The notes under the pieces are model-generated. The model did not search any database, was not told the DNA's origin, and saw nothing but the letters and a program-made list of their open reading frames with translations. Shown in pieces: positions 8,650 through 17,828 of a stretch of DNA of 64,000 bases. The translations under genes were made by a program, and so were the position numbers. Each line of letters opens with the position of its first letter. Position 1 is the stretch's first letter. Location of the stretch: assembly GCF_934668725.1 (NCBI RefSeq), contig NZ_CAKUOF010000008.1:139485-203484 (forward strand). The letters run 5' to 3'. This DNA is from an uncultured Dysgonomonas sp. GTDB taxonomy: Bacteria > Bacteroidota > Bacteroidia > Bacteroidales > Dysgonomonadaceae.

Positions 8650-10707
8650 TTAATTATAAGTTGGCAATGAAGAGAAGTCTTTTGAATATCTCAACATTTG
8701 ATCTACATAACCTTCGTTATATGAGATCTTTACATCCGTAATCTTTCCGTCCTTATCTGTTACTGCTTCAAAGACAGGATTCACAAAGCCTTTGTAGGGC
8801 TTTAAGTTAAGGGCTTTGTATCTTGCCAAAACTTCTGCCAATAGTTTCTGATCTACTTGTACAGCATAATTCTCAACCAGACTTTTAGCTCCGTTGAAAT
8901 CTCCTTCCGATTTCACTCGTTGTATCTCAGCTAATAGCTGTCCGAATAAGTTGCGAAGTTTAGCATAGTCATTAACAACAACGAAAGTCTTTCCGTCACG
9001 TTCTTTAAATTCAACTACATTATCTGCTTTGCCTTTTTCATAGACCCATCTGGCAATCAATTGACGATTACGCATGTGTGCTTCTTCGATAGTTTTACCC
9101 GGTTCGATACGTGTCAATTGGGTCATCAAACCATTCATCATAAAACGATAGTATTCTGCTTTATAAGCGTCAGCACTCGGGATGATTCCCAGCTCTACTA
9201 ATTTGGGGTCGGCAATATAATATAACCCGAATAGATCGGCACGAGCTTCCTCAATAGTAGAACCATAAGCTTTCAGAGCATCGGGGTCAACCCCGGGCAT
9301 CAACTGACCTGATCCATGACCTAGTATCTCATGCAAATCAGTATGCAACACGTCGGTGATAAAGCCGTATTTGTGGAGTAATTCCAATTCTACAGGTGAC
9401 CATACAAACTCATCACTGAATCCGCTATGCTCGGCTGCCTTATCGTATGCTTCCATTATATTTTCGATAGTTACCGATTTCGACCCGTAATCTTTACGTA
9501 TCCAGTTCGAGTTTGGTAAATTGATTCCAATAGGAGTAGATGGATAACAATCGCCTCCTAATTGAGCTACAGTTATTACTTTAGCAGTTACACCTTTTAC
9601 TTCTTCTTTTCTGAAACGAGGGTCAACAGGTGAGTGATCTTCAAACCACTGTGCATTGGTACTGATTATTTCGGTACGCTTTGTTGCTTCGGTATTCTTG
9701 AAGTTTACTGTTGCTTCCCAGCTGGCTTTCATGCCCAGAGGATCACCGTAGCTTTCGGTAAAGCCATTCACAAAATCTACCCGAGATAAAGAATCTTGTA
9801 CCCAAGCTATAGCATATTGGTCGAATGTTTTCAGGTCTCCGGTTGTATAGAAAGAAATCAATTTATCAATTGCTTTCTTCTGACCGTCATTCTCGGCAAC
9901 ACCTTTCGCTTTCTCAAGCCATCCTACGATACGCTCTATTGCCGGAGAGTATAAGCCTCCTACTTTCCATACTTTCTCTACCAGCTTGCCGTCTTCTTTT
10001 ACCAAGCGGCTATTCATACCATACATGATAGGAGTAGAATCATTCGGATTCTTCATTTTAGCATAGAAAGCTTCTACTTCGGCTTGTGTTACTCCTTCGC
10101 CGTAATAGTTATTAGCAGATGTTTTGATTAAATCTACTCCATCTGCCTGATTCACTTTCTTAGGCATTACATTAGGGTCGAACATTACAGGCTCAATCAT
10201 TACCAGGAAATCATCTACGCTTTGGTTTTCCATTGCGGGAACTTTATCAGCAGGTAACTTCTTTACTTCGGCTTCAAAAAATTCTTTCGAAAATCCGGGT
10301 AAGAATTTCTCCTCCCCGTAATGGTGGTGTATTCCATTCGAGAACCATACTCGTTTCAAGTAAACTTCAAACTCTTGATAGTTCTTATCTGTTTTATCTC
10401 CTTTATAATTCTCATAGATTGCTTCCAGAGTACGGCGTATTGCCAGATTATACTTCCCATTCTGATCGTATAATATATCACGCCCTTCGGCTGCTGCCTG
10501 AGATAGATAATAGATCAACTCTTTTTGTTCTAAGCTTAGTGATTCGAATTCGGGTACTTTATAACGCAATATTTGCAGGTCTGCAAAAGCGTCTACCTCA
10601 TACATAAAGTCGTCATTTTGAGAAGCTGTATCCTGAGGTTTATTACCTCCACAACTTCCAAAGACGATCGACAGTCCTGTCATTGCCATCGCGATAGTCT
10701 TCTTCAT
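8650..10707 (-). CDS. Dipeptidyl peptidase III, M49 zinc peptidase, lipoprotein
   Basis: The 685-residue protein carries the M49 zinc motif HEILGH (His459, Glu460, His464) and the second motif EEARAD (486-491). M49 enzymes remove N-terminal dipeptides. The N-terminus IVFGSCGGN is a lipobox, so the mature enzyme should be lipid-anchored in the envelope rather than cytoplasmic like the classical enzyme. Homologues in Bacteroides are often mislabelled dihydrofolate reductase; nothing here supports that. It is a single gene with its own -7 box, converging on the small membrane-protein gene. Confidence 0.92.
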   Translation of the reverse strand: MKKTIAMAMTGLSIVFGSCGGNKPQDTASQNDDFMYEVDAFADLQILRYKVPEFESLSLEQKELIYYLSQAAAEGRDILYDQNGKYNLAIRRTLEAIYENYKGDKTDKNYQEFEVYLKRVWFSNGIHHHYGEEKFLPGFSKEFFEAEVKKLPADKVPAMENQSVDDFLVMIEPVMFDPNVMPKKVNQADGVDLIKTSANNYYGEGVTQAEVEAFYAKMKNPNDSTPIMYGMNSRLVKEDGKLVEKVWKVGGLYSPAIERIVGWLEKAKGVAENDGQKKAIDKLISFYTTGDLKTFDQYAIAWVQDSLSRVDFVNGFTESYGDPLGMKASWEATVNFKNTEATKRTEIISTNAQWFEDHSPVDPRFRKEEVKGVTAKVITVAQLGGDCYPSTPIGINLPNSNWIRKDYGSKSVTIENIMEAYDKAAEHSGFSDEFVWSPVELELLHKYGFITDVLHTDLHEILGHGSGQLMPGVDPDALKAYGSTIEEARADLFGLYYIADPKLVELGIIPSADAYKAEYYRFMMNGLMTQLTRIEPGKTIEEAHMRNRQLIARWVYEKGKADNVVEFKERDGKTFVVVNDYAKLRNLFGQLLAEIQRVKSEGDFNGAKSLVENYAVQVDQKLLAEVLARYKALNLKPYKGFVNPVFEAVTDKDGKITDVKISYNEGYVDQMLRYSKDFSSLPTYN

Positions 10708-10755
10708 TAGTTTAATTAATCTTATATATTGTCCTTGAGTATCTCCTTATTACAA

Positions 10756-10763
10756 CAAATATA
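10756..10763 (-). promoter_or_regulatory. -7 box of the dipeptidyl peptidase III gene
   Basis: TATATTTG on the minus strand matches TAnnTTTG exactly, 49 bases before the start codon. It overlaps the foot of the upstream terminator hairpin at 10758-10800. Confidence 0.55.
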
Positions 10764-10800
10764 GAATCTGCCCTATATTAAACCGGGCGGATTCTATATT
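10758..10800 (-). terminator. Terminator of the UspA-family gene
   Basis: AATATAGAATCTGCCC (10758-10773) pairs with GGGCGGATTCTATATT (10785-10800) over 16 bp with one G-T pair and an 11-base loop. It lies 30 bp after the UspA stop. Its end is shared with the next gene's -7 box. Confidence 0.75.
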
Positions 10801-10829
10801 CGATATTAGTTGCAAATACAGATAAACTG

Positions 10830-11948
10830 TTATCCTCGTAAAACGAATAACGGAATATCGGATTGAAATAACATTTTACGTGATACGCTTGGACGGAACA
10901 TACGTGTAAATATATTCCTCTTAGCGGTCGTTAAAGCTATTATATTAATATTGGCCGCTTCAACGAATTGTTCTAAACTGGCTAAACTATCAGTACTTGA
11001 TATCAATTTATAATCAATCTTGATATTATTGTATTGCTTTTCGAAATACGATTGTATTCCTTCCAGTTTGATAAGAGTCCATTTATCCGTTTTTTTATCT
11101 TCAATGTGGGTTAAATATATTTTAACCTGCTCATGATTGAAGAACTCCATCATTGCTGCGAAAGACACCAAATCTCGCTGACTAAAGTTAGTGAGAAAAG
11201 AAATATTTTTCACTTGGTGGAAATCGGTAAAAGATGTTCTCTCTGGAATTGCCAATAGTGGTATTCCGGTCATCTCAATAACTTCTGCTGTAACACTACC
11301 GATAAGATCAGCACTTTTCTGATCTTTTCCTCGTGTGCCCATCACTATCAATGCAGGCTTATAATCCTTAGCATAGGCTACAATTTCCTCTTCGGGTAAT
11401 CCTTCTTTCAATACATAAGAATAATTAATCGGGGGAAATTCGCCGCTTGCTATTTTTTCATCAATAGTATTACATAGTTTTTGGATATCCTTATTTACCC
11501 TTTCCAGTATATTCTGAAAATCTGCCTCCTCTTTTCCCTGATAGGCAAATGCTTCTGCCATAGGCAAAGCTGTAGGGTAGTAGGGGTTAAAATATACGTG
11601 GATAATTTTAACTTTAGCCTTTATTTCTTTGGCTAGGTTAAAAGCTATACGACAAGCCTTTAATGAATAATCGGAAAAATCAACCGGAACCAGAATGCGT
11701 TTTCGTCCATCGTCAGTTCTGTAAGTTTCAGGTTCGCTGTAGCTAAATAAGTTACGACTTTCCACCACATTCAAAGCCTTAGGTAAATCCGATTCTTTGA
11801 TTCTAAGACGTACCCCTGCGAAAGAACTGGAATTTTGATCTCCCACATCTTCCATCAATACAGAGATATTTTCACTCTCCAATACTGATTTTAAAATCTG
11901 AGCCTTTTCATTTGTATGAATGGCAAGTGTTACTAATTTATCGGCCAT
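10830..11948 (-). CDS. DUF2007-like and tandem universal stress protein
   Basis: The 372-residue soluble protein begins with a roughly 65-residue domain of the DUF2007 type (MADKLVTLAIHTNEKAQILK and the block around VRLRIKESDLPKAL). Two UspA-like domains follow. The first starts RKRILVPVDFSDYS and contains GTRGKD, matching the ATP-binding Gly-rich loop. The second (ISFLTNFSQRDL onward) is divergent and lacks a clear Gly loop. UspA proteins help cells survive stress, but the reaction is not known. I chose the ATG at 11948 over a TTG nine codons upstream that lies inside the previous gene. It starts 7 bp after the HTH gene, so the two are co-transcribed. Confidence 0.8.
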   Translation of the reverse strand: MADKLVTLAIHTNEKAQILKSVLESENISVLMEDVGDQNSSSFAGVRLRIKESDLPKALNVVESRNLFSYSEPETYRTDDGRKRILVPVDFSDYSLKACRIAFNLAKEIKAKVKIIHVYFNPYYPTALPMAEAFAYQGKEEADFQNILERVNKDIQKLCNTIDEKIASGEFPPINYSYVLKEGLPEEEIVAYAKDYKPALIVMGTRGKDQKSADLIGSVTAEVIEMTGIPLLAIPERTSFTDFHQVKNISFLTNFSQRDLVSFAAMMEFFNHEQVKIYLTHIEDKKTDKWTLIKLEGIQSYFEKQYNNIKIDYKLISSTDSLASLEQFVEAANINIIALTTAKRNIFTRMFRPSVSRKMLFQSDIPLFVLRG

Positions 11949-11955
11949 AATGTAT

Positions 11956-12210
11956 TTACTTTTTGTCTTTATCAATCATCTCTAAAGCCATATCCAGTAT
12001 AGAGGTATCTTCGAGCAAAACAATCCCTCCATTGGGACCTGCTTCGATGTGTACCCCACAACTTTCACCTTCTTTATAACTGTGTCCCCCGAAATAATTC
12101 CATACGGTTTCTACAGTCAGGTTCAACTCTTTTGCCATCTTATGAATACTTCCATCGGGCAAACTGTCTTTAATCTTACGAAGCTCATTGTATGCAATAG
12201 TTTTTGTCAT
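11956..12210 (-). CDS. Small HTH-type DNA-binding protein
   Basis: The 84-residue protein has an apparent helix-turn-helix (residues about 20-45: IHKMAKELNLTVETVWNYFGG). A short conserved tail follows (GVHIEAGPNGGIVLLEDTSILDMALEMI). Similar small proteins are common in Bacteroidetes with no known target. The ATG at 12210 is preferred to an in-frame TTG 17 codons upstream. Its position directly before the Usp gene suggests a shared stress role or autoregulation, which is inference only. Confidence 0.65.
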   Translation of the reverse strand: MTKTIAYNELRKIKDSLPDGSIHKMAKELNLTVETVWNYFGGHSYKEGESCGVHIEAGPNGGIVLLEDTSILDMALEMIDKDKK

Positions 12211-12266
12211 GATGAAATATGTTAAGGTTAAGACTAAGATTGTTGCTTTAAAATTAAGCAATCATT

Positions 12267-12995
12267 TTAGAAAAACCAACGAAACCCATACATAAAATTC
12301 ATAAAGCTTATAATAAAAAGTGTTACAACTATCACTCCAATGGTTACAGAGATAATATTAGCATGAAGAGAAGAGTAAGCCGGTACTTTTATTTGCTCCG
12401 TAGTTTCCTTTAATAAGCGGACACGTCCGTACTGAAAGAGCAGATATACAAGAAATCCAACTACAGATCCTAAAAACATTCCGCCTACTATATCGGAAAT
12501 AAAATGAACTCCTAAATATATACGTGAATAACATGTTATTGTTGCCCAAGTAAATATAACGACTGTAAACCGTCGATACTTAAACATAAGGGATAAGAAA
12601 GTTGCTATACCGAAACCATTGGCCGCATGGGCGGATATGAAACCAAAACGTCCGCCTCTATAATTATTTACAATAGTTACATAATCTCTAAAATCGGGAT
12701 GATGGCTGGGTCGTAGCCTTTCAAATATTGGTTTTATAACCCCTGCCGATAACTGATCGCACAATGTACCTAATAAAACCATACAAAAGAGTAACAGTAC
12801 TGCCTGTTGCCATTTCGTCTTATAGAAAAAAACACCTAATCCAACTAATACGAGAGGAATCCAAGTGGCCTTGCCACTATACATCCACATAAAACTATCC
12901 CAAAAGACATTATGGAATTCATTTAACCAAAGAAAAGCTCCTCTTTCATAGGGAAGAATCTGTTCAACCAGATTTTCAGGGTTAGTTTCTATCAT
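12267..12995 (-). CDS. PAP2-family membrane phosphatase
   Basis: The 242-residue integral membrane protein shows all three phosphatase motifs: K88 through R94-P95 (KPIFERLRP), SAH at 121-123, and R158 with H164 and D168 (SRIYLGVHFISD). Five or six hydrophobic helices surround them. Members remove phosphate from lipid phosphates such as undecaprenyl pyrophosphate or phosphatidic acid on the outer face of the inner membrane. The substrate cannot be chosen. It is 70 bp after the batE stop and may be read through from the Bat operon. Confidence 0.88.
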   Translation of the reverse strand: MIETNPENLVEQILPYERGAFLWLNEFHNVFWDSFMWMYSGKATWIPLVLVGLGVFFYKTKWQQAVLLLFCMVLLGTLCDQLSAGVIKPIFERLRPSHHPDFRDYVTIVNNYRGGRFGFISAHAANGFGIATFLSLMFKYRRFTVVIFTWATITCYSRIYLGVHFISDIVGGMFLGSVVGFLVYLLFQYGRVRLLKETTEQIKVPAYSSLHANIISVTIGVIVVTLFIISFMNFMYGFRWFF

Positions 12996-13064
12996 ATTTA
13001 ATTTACTGTTTACACACTACAAGAACTATTTACTAAGGGCTTGCAATTTATATTTAGTTACCGA

Positions 13065-13823
13065 TCAAATGATTTCCAATTTGTCTTTTTGAATCCAGCC
13101 AACACTTCCATTATCAATTTCAATTTCATACCAACTTCCATCTTCTTTTGTTATTGATACTTTTGTGCCGGCATGCAGTATAAATAATTCTTTTGAAGTT
13201 GTGTTCGGGGAACTCACAACAGGAGCCGAACCTGCCATTATGATAGCCGTATCTCTACTCTCAACATTCTTCTTCTGTGAATATGCAAATATGTTTGTAA
13301 AAAGAAGAAATACGAATAATACAATACCCGAATAAAAACCTGTTTTCTTCAGTCCTAATTTGGGGCTAAAAAAGAATAAAAACAAGCTTCCTACAAAAAA
13401 AAGAAAAAATACAATGGATAACTTTGCCCAACTGTTTGAAGGAAGAAGATCTCTTACTCCATTGAACCACATCTTTAAGAAGAAATTATCGGCTGTTAAT
13501 ATCTTATCTTCTATTTTGGTTTGGGCATATTCAATATTATGCTTTATATCACGGTCGCCGGGATCATAAAGTTGTGCACGTTCGTAATTAAGCAAGGCTA
13601 AAGGGATCTCATTCACTCTGAAATAAGCATTCCCCAGATTATAATATAATTGGGCAGAAGCCTTACCTTGTTCTTTCTGAGCTTTAATTTCACTTTCGAG
13701 AAGTGTTATCGCATCTCTGAAATCGCCATTATCATATGCCTTTTGAGCCTGCTCTGCTACACTTTGTGCACTTATGCCTAGTGTAGAAATTATTATAAAA
13801 ATTGATATAAATAACTGTTTCAT
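13065..13823 (-). CDS. batE: BatE-like TPR and SH3 membrane protein
   Basis: The 252-residue product starts with a signal sequence (ISTLGISAQ). TPR repeats follow at about 25-110 (AYDNGDFRDAITLLE, NLGNAYFRVNEIPLALLNYERA), then two membrane helices near 140-190. The C-terminus is a bacterial SH3-like domain (ILHAGTKVSITKEDGSWYEIE). This matches BatE, the last gene of the Bacteroides aerotolerance operon. The start is the ATG at 13823, 8 bp after the batD stop; the longer frame runs into batD. It probably works as a periplasmic scaffold with the Bat VWA proteins, but the biochemical role in the family is unsettled. Confidence 0.85.
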   Translation of the reverse strand: MKQLFISIFIIISTLGISAQSVAEQAQKAYDNGDFRDAITLLESEIKAQKEQGKASAQLYYNLGNAYFRVNEIPLALLNYERAQLYDPGDRDIKHNIEYAQTKIEDKILTADNFFLKMWFNGVRDLLPSNSWAKLSIVFFLFFVGSLFLFFFSPKLGLKKTGFYSGIVLFVFLLFTNIFAYSQKKNVESRDTAIIMAGSAPVVSSPNTTSKELFILHAGTKVSITKEDGSWYEIEIDNGSVGWIQKDKLEII

Positions 13824-13830
13824 AACAATC

Positions 13831-15678
13831 TTATTTTTTAATTCTAGAATTTTCCATTTCTCCAATTGCATCGACTGCATCTTTATACAAATCATCCATT
13901 GCTGTATCTGACTCAACAGGAGCATAACGAGCAAATTCACAAGTATCTAATATCGAAATAAATTTAGTTATCAACTCCTGAGATGCTCCAAACTTAATAA
14001 GTTCCTGCTCTATGTTATCCCTGCTCAAGTCTGCTATAGGAATAACTAATTTATCGCTCAAATATCCCCAAGCTGCCCGTAATACTTCTTCATAGAATTG
14101 CTCTTTCTTATGAGCCTGTAAATATTTACCGGCCAACTTAAGGCGCTTAACTGCTACTTTATTAGCTCGTTTAGTCTTCATCCGGGCTATATCAGCATTT
14201 TCTTTAATTTGTTTGCGATACAGTATCAGAAATACAACAAACAATACAAATGGTATTATATACCAAAACCAATAACCCAGTGAGCCAAAAAGAAAACTAT
14301 TTATTGTAACCAAAGACGGATTACCTGTCTTAATATGTCTGATATCCTGCTCTACCTGAACATCAGTTTGAGTAAAACTGGTTGCCGAATTACTACCTGC
14401 ATGCGGGTCTTTCGCCACATTGAGGGTGTATTCCGGAGTTGATATTGTTTTATACGATCTTGATTTAATATCGAAATAAGAAAATACTAAAGGTGGGATC
14501 TTAAAGGTTCCTTGATAGCGAGGGATAAAAAGATATTCGATCGTTTTAGTACCTGTAAGACCATTATCTGTATAATTCAAATCATTTGTAATCTTAGGAT
14601 CATATGATTCAAAATCTTTGGGAAGTACTATTTCAGGAGTTTTTATCAACTTCATATTCCCTGTACCAGATATAACAAGCTTAATAGTTACAGGGTCATT
14701 TGCCTTGATATCAGTAGCCGAAATAGAAGCATTCATAGAGAAGGTTCCTACTCCATTCGAAAAATCGGCAGGTTTCCCTTCGGGTAAAGGACTAACATCA
14801 ATAGTCAAAGGACTTGTTGTCATTGTCTTTTTAACATCAGTCATAACATATTGAGGCCCGAAAAATGTCTGGACGGTTTTTCCGGATCTTACATTAAAGA
14901 CCATTTCTATTTTTCCCGATGGTATTGTTATTTTTCCCGAACGTTGTGGAAAAAGAAGGGTTCTACGCAAATCAACAGCATAGTAATTACGCCCGTTATA
15001 ATGCTCAAATGTCATCTGACGCGTAGGTGGTAAAGGTTGCTCTTCGACCATAAACCCATCAAATTCGGGAAATTCTATTTTACCGATATCACGCACTTCA
15101 AGTGTTGTATAAAAACGGAAAGTCACGACAAAGGACTCTTGCTCCGAAACCTTTGATTTTGAAACAATAGCACGAATAAATGCATCCGATGAATTTATAT
15201 TCTGTGCTGTAGAAGTTGCAGCAGAAGTTTGTCCTCCACCTCCTCCACCCGACTGTTGGGTTTGAGCATTCTTGTCGGGAGGTAATACTTTTACCTGAAC
15301 TGAATTTGAAGTGTAACTTTTCCCTTTAACTGTGATAGTCGCTGCCGGAATAGTAAATGTCCCCTCCGCATTAGCGGTTAAAGTATAAATATAAGATTCT
15401 GAAGAATCTGTCGTTACATTACCATTTATAATTTGAGTACTCGAACTCGAAGACATTGCCGGTCCATACAGTATATCGAACCCTTTAATTGAAGATGGTA
15501 CATTGATATTTTCACCATCACCTCCCCTCAGAGTATAGACCAGCCTAAACTGGTCGCCTTTAGCTACTGCACTAGGGGCACTGGCAGTAAATTTCACTTG
15601 TGCATTTAATCCTAAACCAAGGAATAAAAGTATCCATAATAACAAATGTCTTTGCATCTTTTGCCTGTACATTTTCAT
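13831..15678 (-). CDS. batD: BatD, full-length paralogue
   Basis: The 615-residue protein has a signal peptide (ending GLNAQ). Several Ig-like beta domains face the periplasm, and one membrane helix lies near 465-490 (WFWYIIPFVLFVVFLILY). A helical cytoplasmic tail of about 120 residues follows. A Ser/Gly-rich linker (QQSGGGGGGQTSAA) sits near 145. This is the typical BatD shape. It follows a shorter BatD-like gene that shares the same N-terminal plan (KFTASAPSAVAKGDQFRLVY against VFDIESPSIVKVDEPFRLEY), so the pair is a tandem duplication. It is translated just before batE with an 8-bp gap. Confidence 0.88.
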   Translation of the reverse strand: MKMYRQKMQRHLLLWILLFLGLGLNAQVKFTASAPSAVAKGDQFRLVYTLRGGDGENINVPSSIKGFDILYGPAMSSSSSTQIINGNVTTDSSESYIYTLTANAEGTFTIPAATITVKGKSYTSNSVQVKVLPPDKNAQTQQSGGGGGGQTSAATSTAQNINSSDAFIRAIVSKSKVSEQESFVVTFRFYTTLEVRDIGKIEFPEFDGFMVEEQPLPPTRQMTFEHYNGRNYYAVDLRRTLLFPQRSGKITIPSGKIEMVFNVRSGKTVQTFFGPQYVMTDVKKTMTTSPLTIDVSPLPEGKPADFSNGVGTFSMNASISATDIKANDPVTIKLVISGTGNMKLIKTPEIVLPKDFESYDPKITNDLNYTDNGLTGTKTIEYLFIPRYQGTFKIPPLVFSYFDIKSRSYKTISTPEYTLNVAKDPHAGSNSATSFTQTDVQVEQDIRHIKTGNPSLVTINSFLFGSLGYWFWYIIPFVLFVVFLILYRKQIKENADIARMKTKRANKVAVKRLKLAGKYLQAHKKEQFYEEVLRAAWGYLSDKLVIPIADLSRDNIEQELIKFGASQELITKFISILDTCEFARYAPVESDTAMDDLYKDAVDAIGEMENSRIKK

Positions 15679-15755
15679 ATTTCTTTAACTAATCCCTATT
15701 TTGTTTGTAATATCACTATTCATTACCATTTATCGCGAAGATAACTATATCATTC

Positions 15756-17009
15756 TTATCGATAAGCAATCACACTACCTTTAATCTCAGGTTCTGTTAT
15801 CGAAATCGTATGTTCGGAAGAAACCAGTGTTTTATAATTGCCCGACTCTACATCTAGATACACAAATCGAGCCGGAGGAATGGTATATATTCCGGAGCTT
15901 CTTGCAACCAATAGATATCCAAATATACGCTCACTTTGTAGACCGAAGTCCGAAAATATAATATCATCATTATTGCTGACCAGATCATATACTTCAATAC
16001 CATCCGGTAAATCTAGAATAGGAGCAGATACATTATTTAAATCTCCATCTCCTTCAACGACCACTTTAAGAGGAAAGATCTCACCAACTATATTATGAGA
16101 GTCTTTCATTTTAGAATGCATTTTGAAACATCCTATCGCCCCTGAGAAATCCTCCGGTTTCTTTTTAGGTAGCTTGACAACTTTCACATAGATTGGTTCA
16201 GACTTTAGTTCTTTATCTACACTCTCAATTATGACTTCCCCCGGGTAAAATCCTCTTTTTTTATTTAAACCTCTTGCATTGAAAGTCAGACTAGCTTTAA
16301 CTTCCGGTATAACCAATTGCCCTGAACGATTAGGATATACAGTTATTCTCCTTAAATCCCCGACATAATACTCTGTTCCTTTATATTTTTCTTTTTTAAA
16401 TACTGGAATACCTTGATGATCGTAGAATGGTTTTCCACCTACTTCGAAACCATCCAACACTGGATAATCTATTTCTTTGACTGACAGTAAAGGTACTTTT
16501 GTATATAGTTGACAAGATAAAACGGCTGCTTCATCTTCATATATTTCAGGTCTGGAAACTTGTGTCATCAAAAAAGCATCAATATTATAGAGATATTGAG
16601 ACGAGTTTTCATTCTCTGCCAATGCCTTTAATTTAAGCTTTTTCGTTTCATATTGAATCCCCCTTAAGTTGATCGTAGCAATTGGCAACGAAATAATACC
16701 CTTCTTTTTTGCTGTCACAATATAAAGAAAAGATTGCCATATTTCGGAAGTACCTGCTAGTCTACTATTGTTTGAGATATGTGGTCCGCTATTAACCTCC
16801 AGCCCATCCAAAGATTCTGCTATATTAAAATTTGTCCCATCTACAGCTCCTTTCAAGATATACTCTAAACGAAATGGCTCGTCCACTTTTACTATACTGG
16901 GACTTTCAATGTCAAAAACAATGTCTTGAGCAGTCAAGTTTTGAATTATACAACACAATAATATGACAAGAACTATTGAAACTGTTTTGTATTCAGTTAT
17001 TAAACTCAT
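15756..17009 (-). CDS. Short BatD-like paralogue without membrane anchor
   Basis: The 417-residue protein has a signal peptide (ending QNLTAQ) and the same series of Ig-like domains as the full BatD next door. These include the recurring block YPNRSGQLVIPEVKASLTFN and the ending GIYTIPPARFVYLDVESGNYKT. It stops after VIAYR without the membrane helix and cytoplasmic tail. It should therefore be soluble in the periplasm. The frame is clean, so this is a shortened paralogue and not a frameshifted one. It lies between batC (5 bp gap) and full batD (77 bp gap) and so is part of the operon. Confidence 0.8.
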   Translation of the reverse strand: MSLITEYKTVSIVLVILLCCIIQNLTAQDIVFDIESPSIVKVDEPFRLEYILKGAVDGTNFNIAESLDGLEVNSGPHISNNSRLAGTSEIWQSFLYIVTAKKKGIISLPIATINLRGIQYETKKLKLKALAENENSSQYLYNIDAFLMTQVSRPEIYEDEAAVLSCQLYTKVPLLSVKEIDYPVLDGFEVGGKPFYDHQGIPVFKKEKYKGTEYYVGDLRRITVYPNRSGQLVIPEVKASLTFNARGLNKKRGFYPGEVIIESVDKELKSEPIYVKVVKLPKKKPEDFSGAIGCFKMHSKMKDSHNIVGEIFPLKVVVEGDGDLNNVSAPILDLPDGIEVYDLVSNNDDIIFSDFGLQSERIFGYLLVARSSGIYTIPPARFVYLDVESGNYKTLVSSEHTISITEPEIKGSVIAYR

Positions 17010-17014
17010 TTATT

Positions 17015-17758
17015 TTACCAGTCTTTACCTTGCCTTCTATTACTTTCGTTTTGTTTTTGTCTTTCAGCAGCTTTCAATTGTTGTACACGCTCTTGGGTTT
17101 CTTTTTCATCCTGTTCTATTGCTTTCAACAATTGTTGAATGTTTTCCTGCGACATTTGGTTTTGTTGATCCTTGTTTTGATCATTCTTATTTTGTTGATC
17201 CTTCTGATCTTTATTTTGGTCTTTATTCTTATCCTGATCCTTGTTTTGATCTTTATTCTGGTCTTTATTTTGATCCTTCTTATCTTTGTCTTTGTCCTGA
17301 TCTTTATTTTGATCTTTATTCTCCTGATCTTGGATCATTTTCTGAACTGTTGCCAGATTATACCGTGTCTCCTCATCATTCGGGTTCAACCGCAACGCTT
17401 TTTTATAAGCTTCCATCGATTCTTTTAAGGCCTTTTTTCTCAAGAAAGAGTTACCTATATTATGCCATGCATTACTCATCTTTGCATGGTCGGTATTTTC
17501 TGCCGCCAGATATTGTTGATAAGTTTTCAGTGCCTCATCTATATTCCCTTGTTTATAATATGTATTTGCCAGATTATAAATCGCTTCTTTAGAAGATGCA
17601 TTTTTAGTAAGAGCTTCTTTATAGCTGGCCTCTGCAGCATTATATAATTGCTCGTTATAAGACTTGTTTCCTTGCCGGATATCTTTTCGCACTTCACGTT
17701 GCGCAAAAAGCCCCAAAGAAACAGCCATCAGTAATATAGTAAGAGTAATTTGTTTCAT
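17015..17758 (-). CDS. batC: BatC-like TPR protein with Lys-Asp-Gln repeat tail
   Basis: The 247-residue protein has a signal peptide (MAVSLGLFAQ) and three TPR units (about 30-140). A highly charged repetitive stretch of about 65 residues follows, made of NKDQ and DKDQ units (about 148-212), then a Gln/Glu-rich helical end. BatC proteins carry TPR domains and sit between batB and batD in this operon. The repeat region is unusual and should be disordered and hydrophilic, perhaps a spacer. The start is the ATG at 17758; a TTG two codons upstream is not preferred. Confidence 0.82.
   Translation of the reverse strand: MKQITLTILLMAVSLGLFAQREVRKDIRQGNKSYNEQLYNAAEASYKEALTKNASSKEAIYNLANTYYKQGNIDEALKTYQQYLAAENTDHAKMSNAWHNIGNSFLRKKALKESMEAYKKALRLNPNDEETRYNLATVQKMIQDQENKDQNKDQDKDKDKKDQNKDQNKDQNKDQDKNKDQNKDQKDQQNKNDQNKDQQNQMSQENIQQLLKAIEQDEKETQERVQQLKAAERQKQNESNRRQGKDW
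17160..17335 (-). repeat. In-frame tandem repeat inside batC
   Basis: Short units of the type TTGATCTTTATTCTGGTC recur with variation and encode the NKDQ/DKDQ stretch. Unit lengths are multiples of three, so gain or loss of units would keep the frame. The order of units could vary between strains by slippage. Confidence 0.75.
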
Positions 17759-17828
17759 AATCAACTTATAAGTCTTTCAAATATTTATTAGATTATATCA
17801 TTAGAAATTTACAAATGCATACACCTCA

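Noticed and set aside
8650..10707. Naming the M49 protein dihydrofolate reductase, as in some Bacteroides records
   Set aside because: The HEILGH and EEARAD motifs define a zinc peptidase, and no folate-reductase motif is present.
17160..17335. Regular repeats that might be a CRISPR array
   Set aside because: Units are short, vary in length, are in frame with batC and have no unique spacers or cas genes nearby.
16963..17592. Plus-strand open frames opposite batC
   Set aside because: They are the mirror of the NKDQ-coding repeat and give low-complexity Leu/Ile or Tyr/Asp-rich strings.
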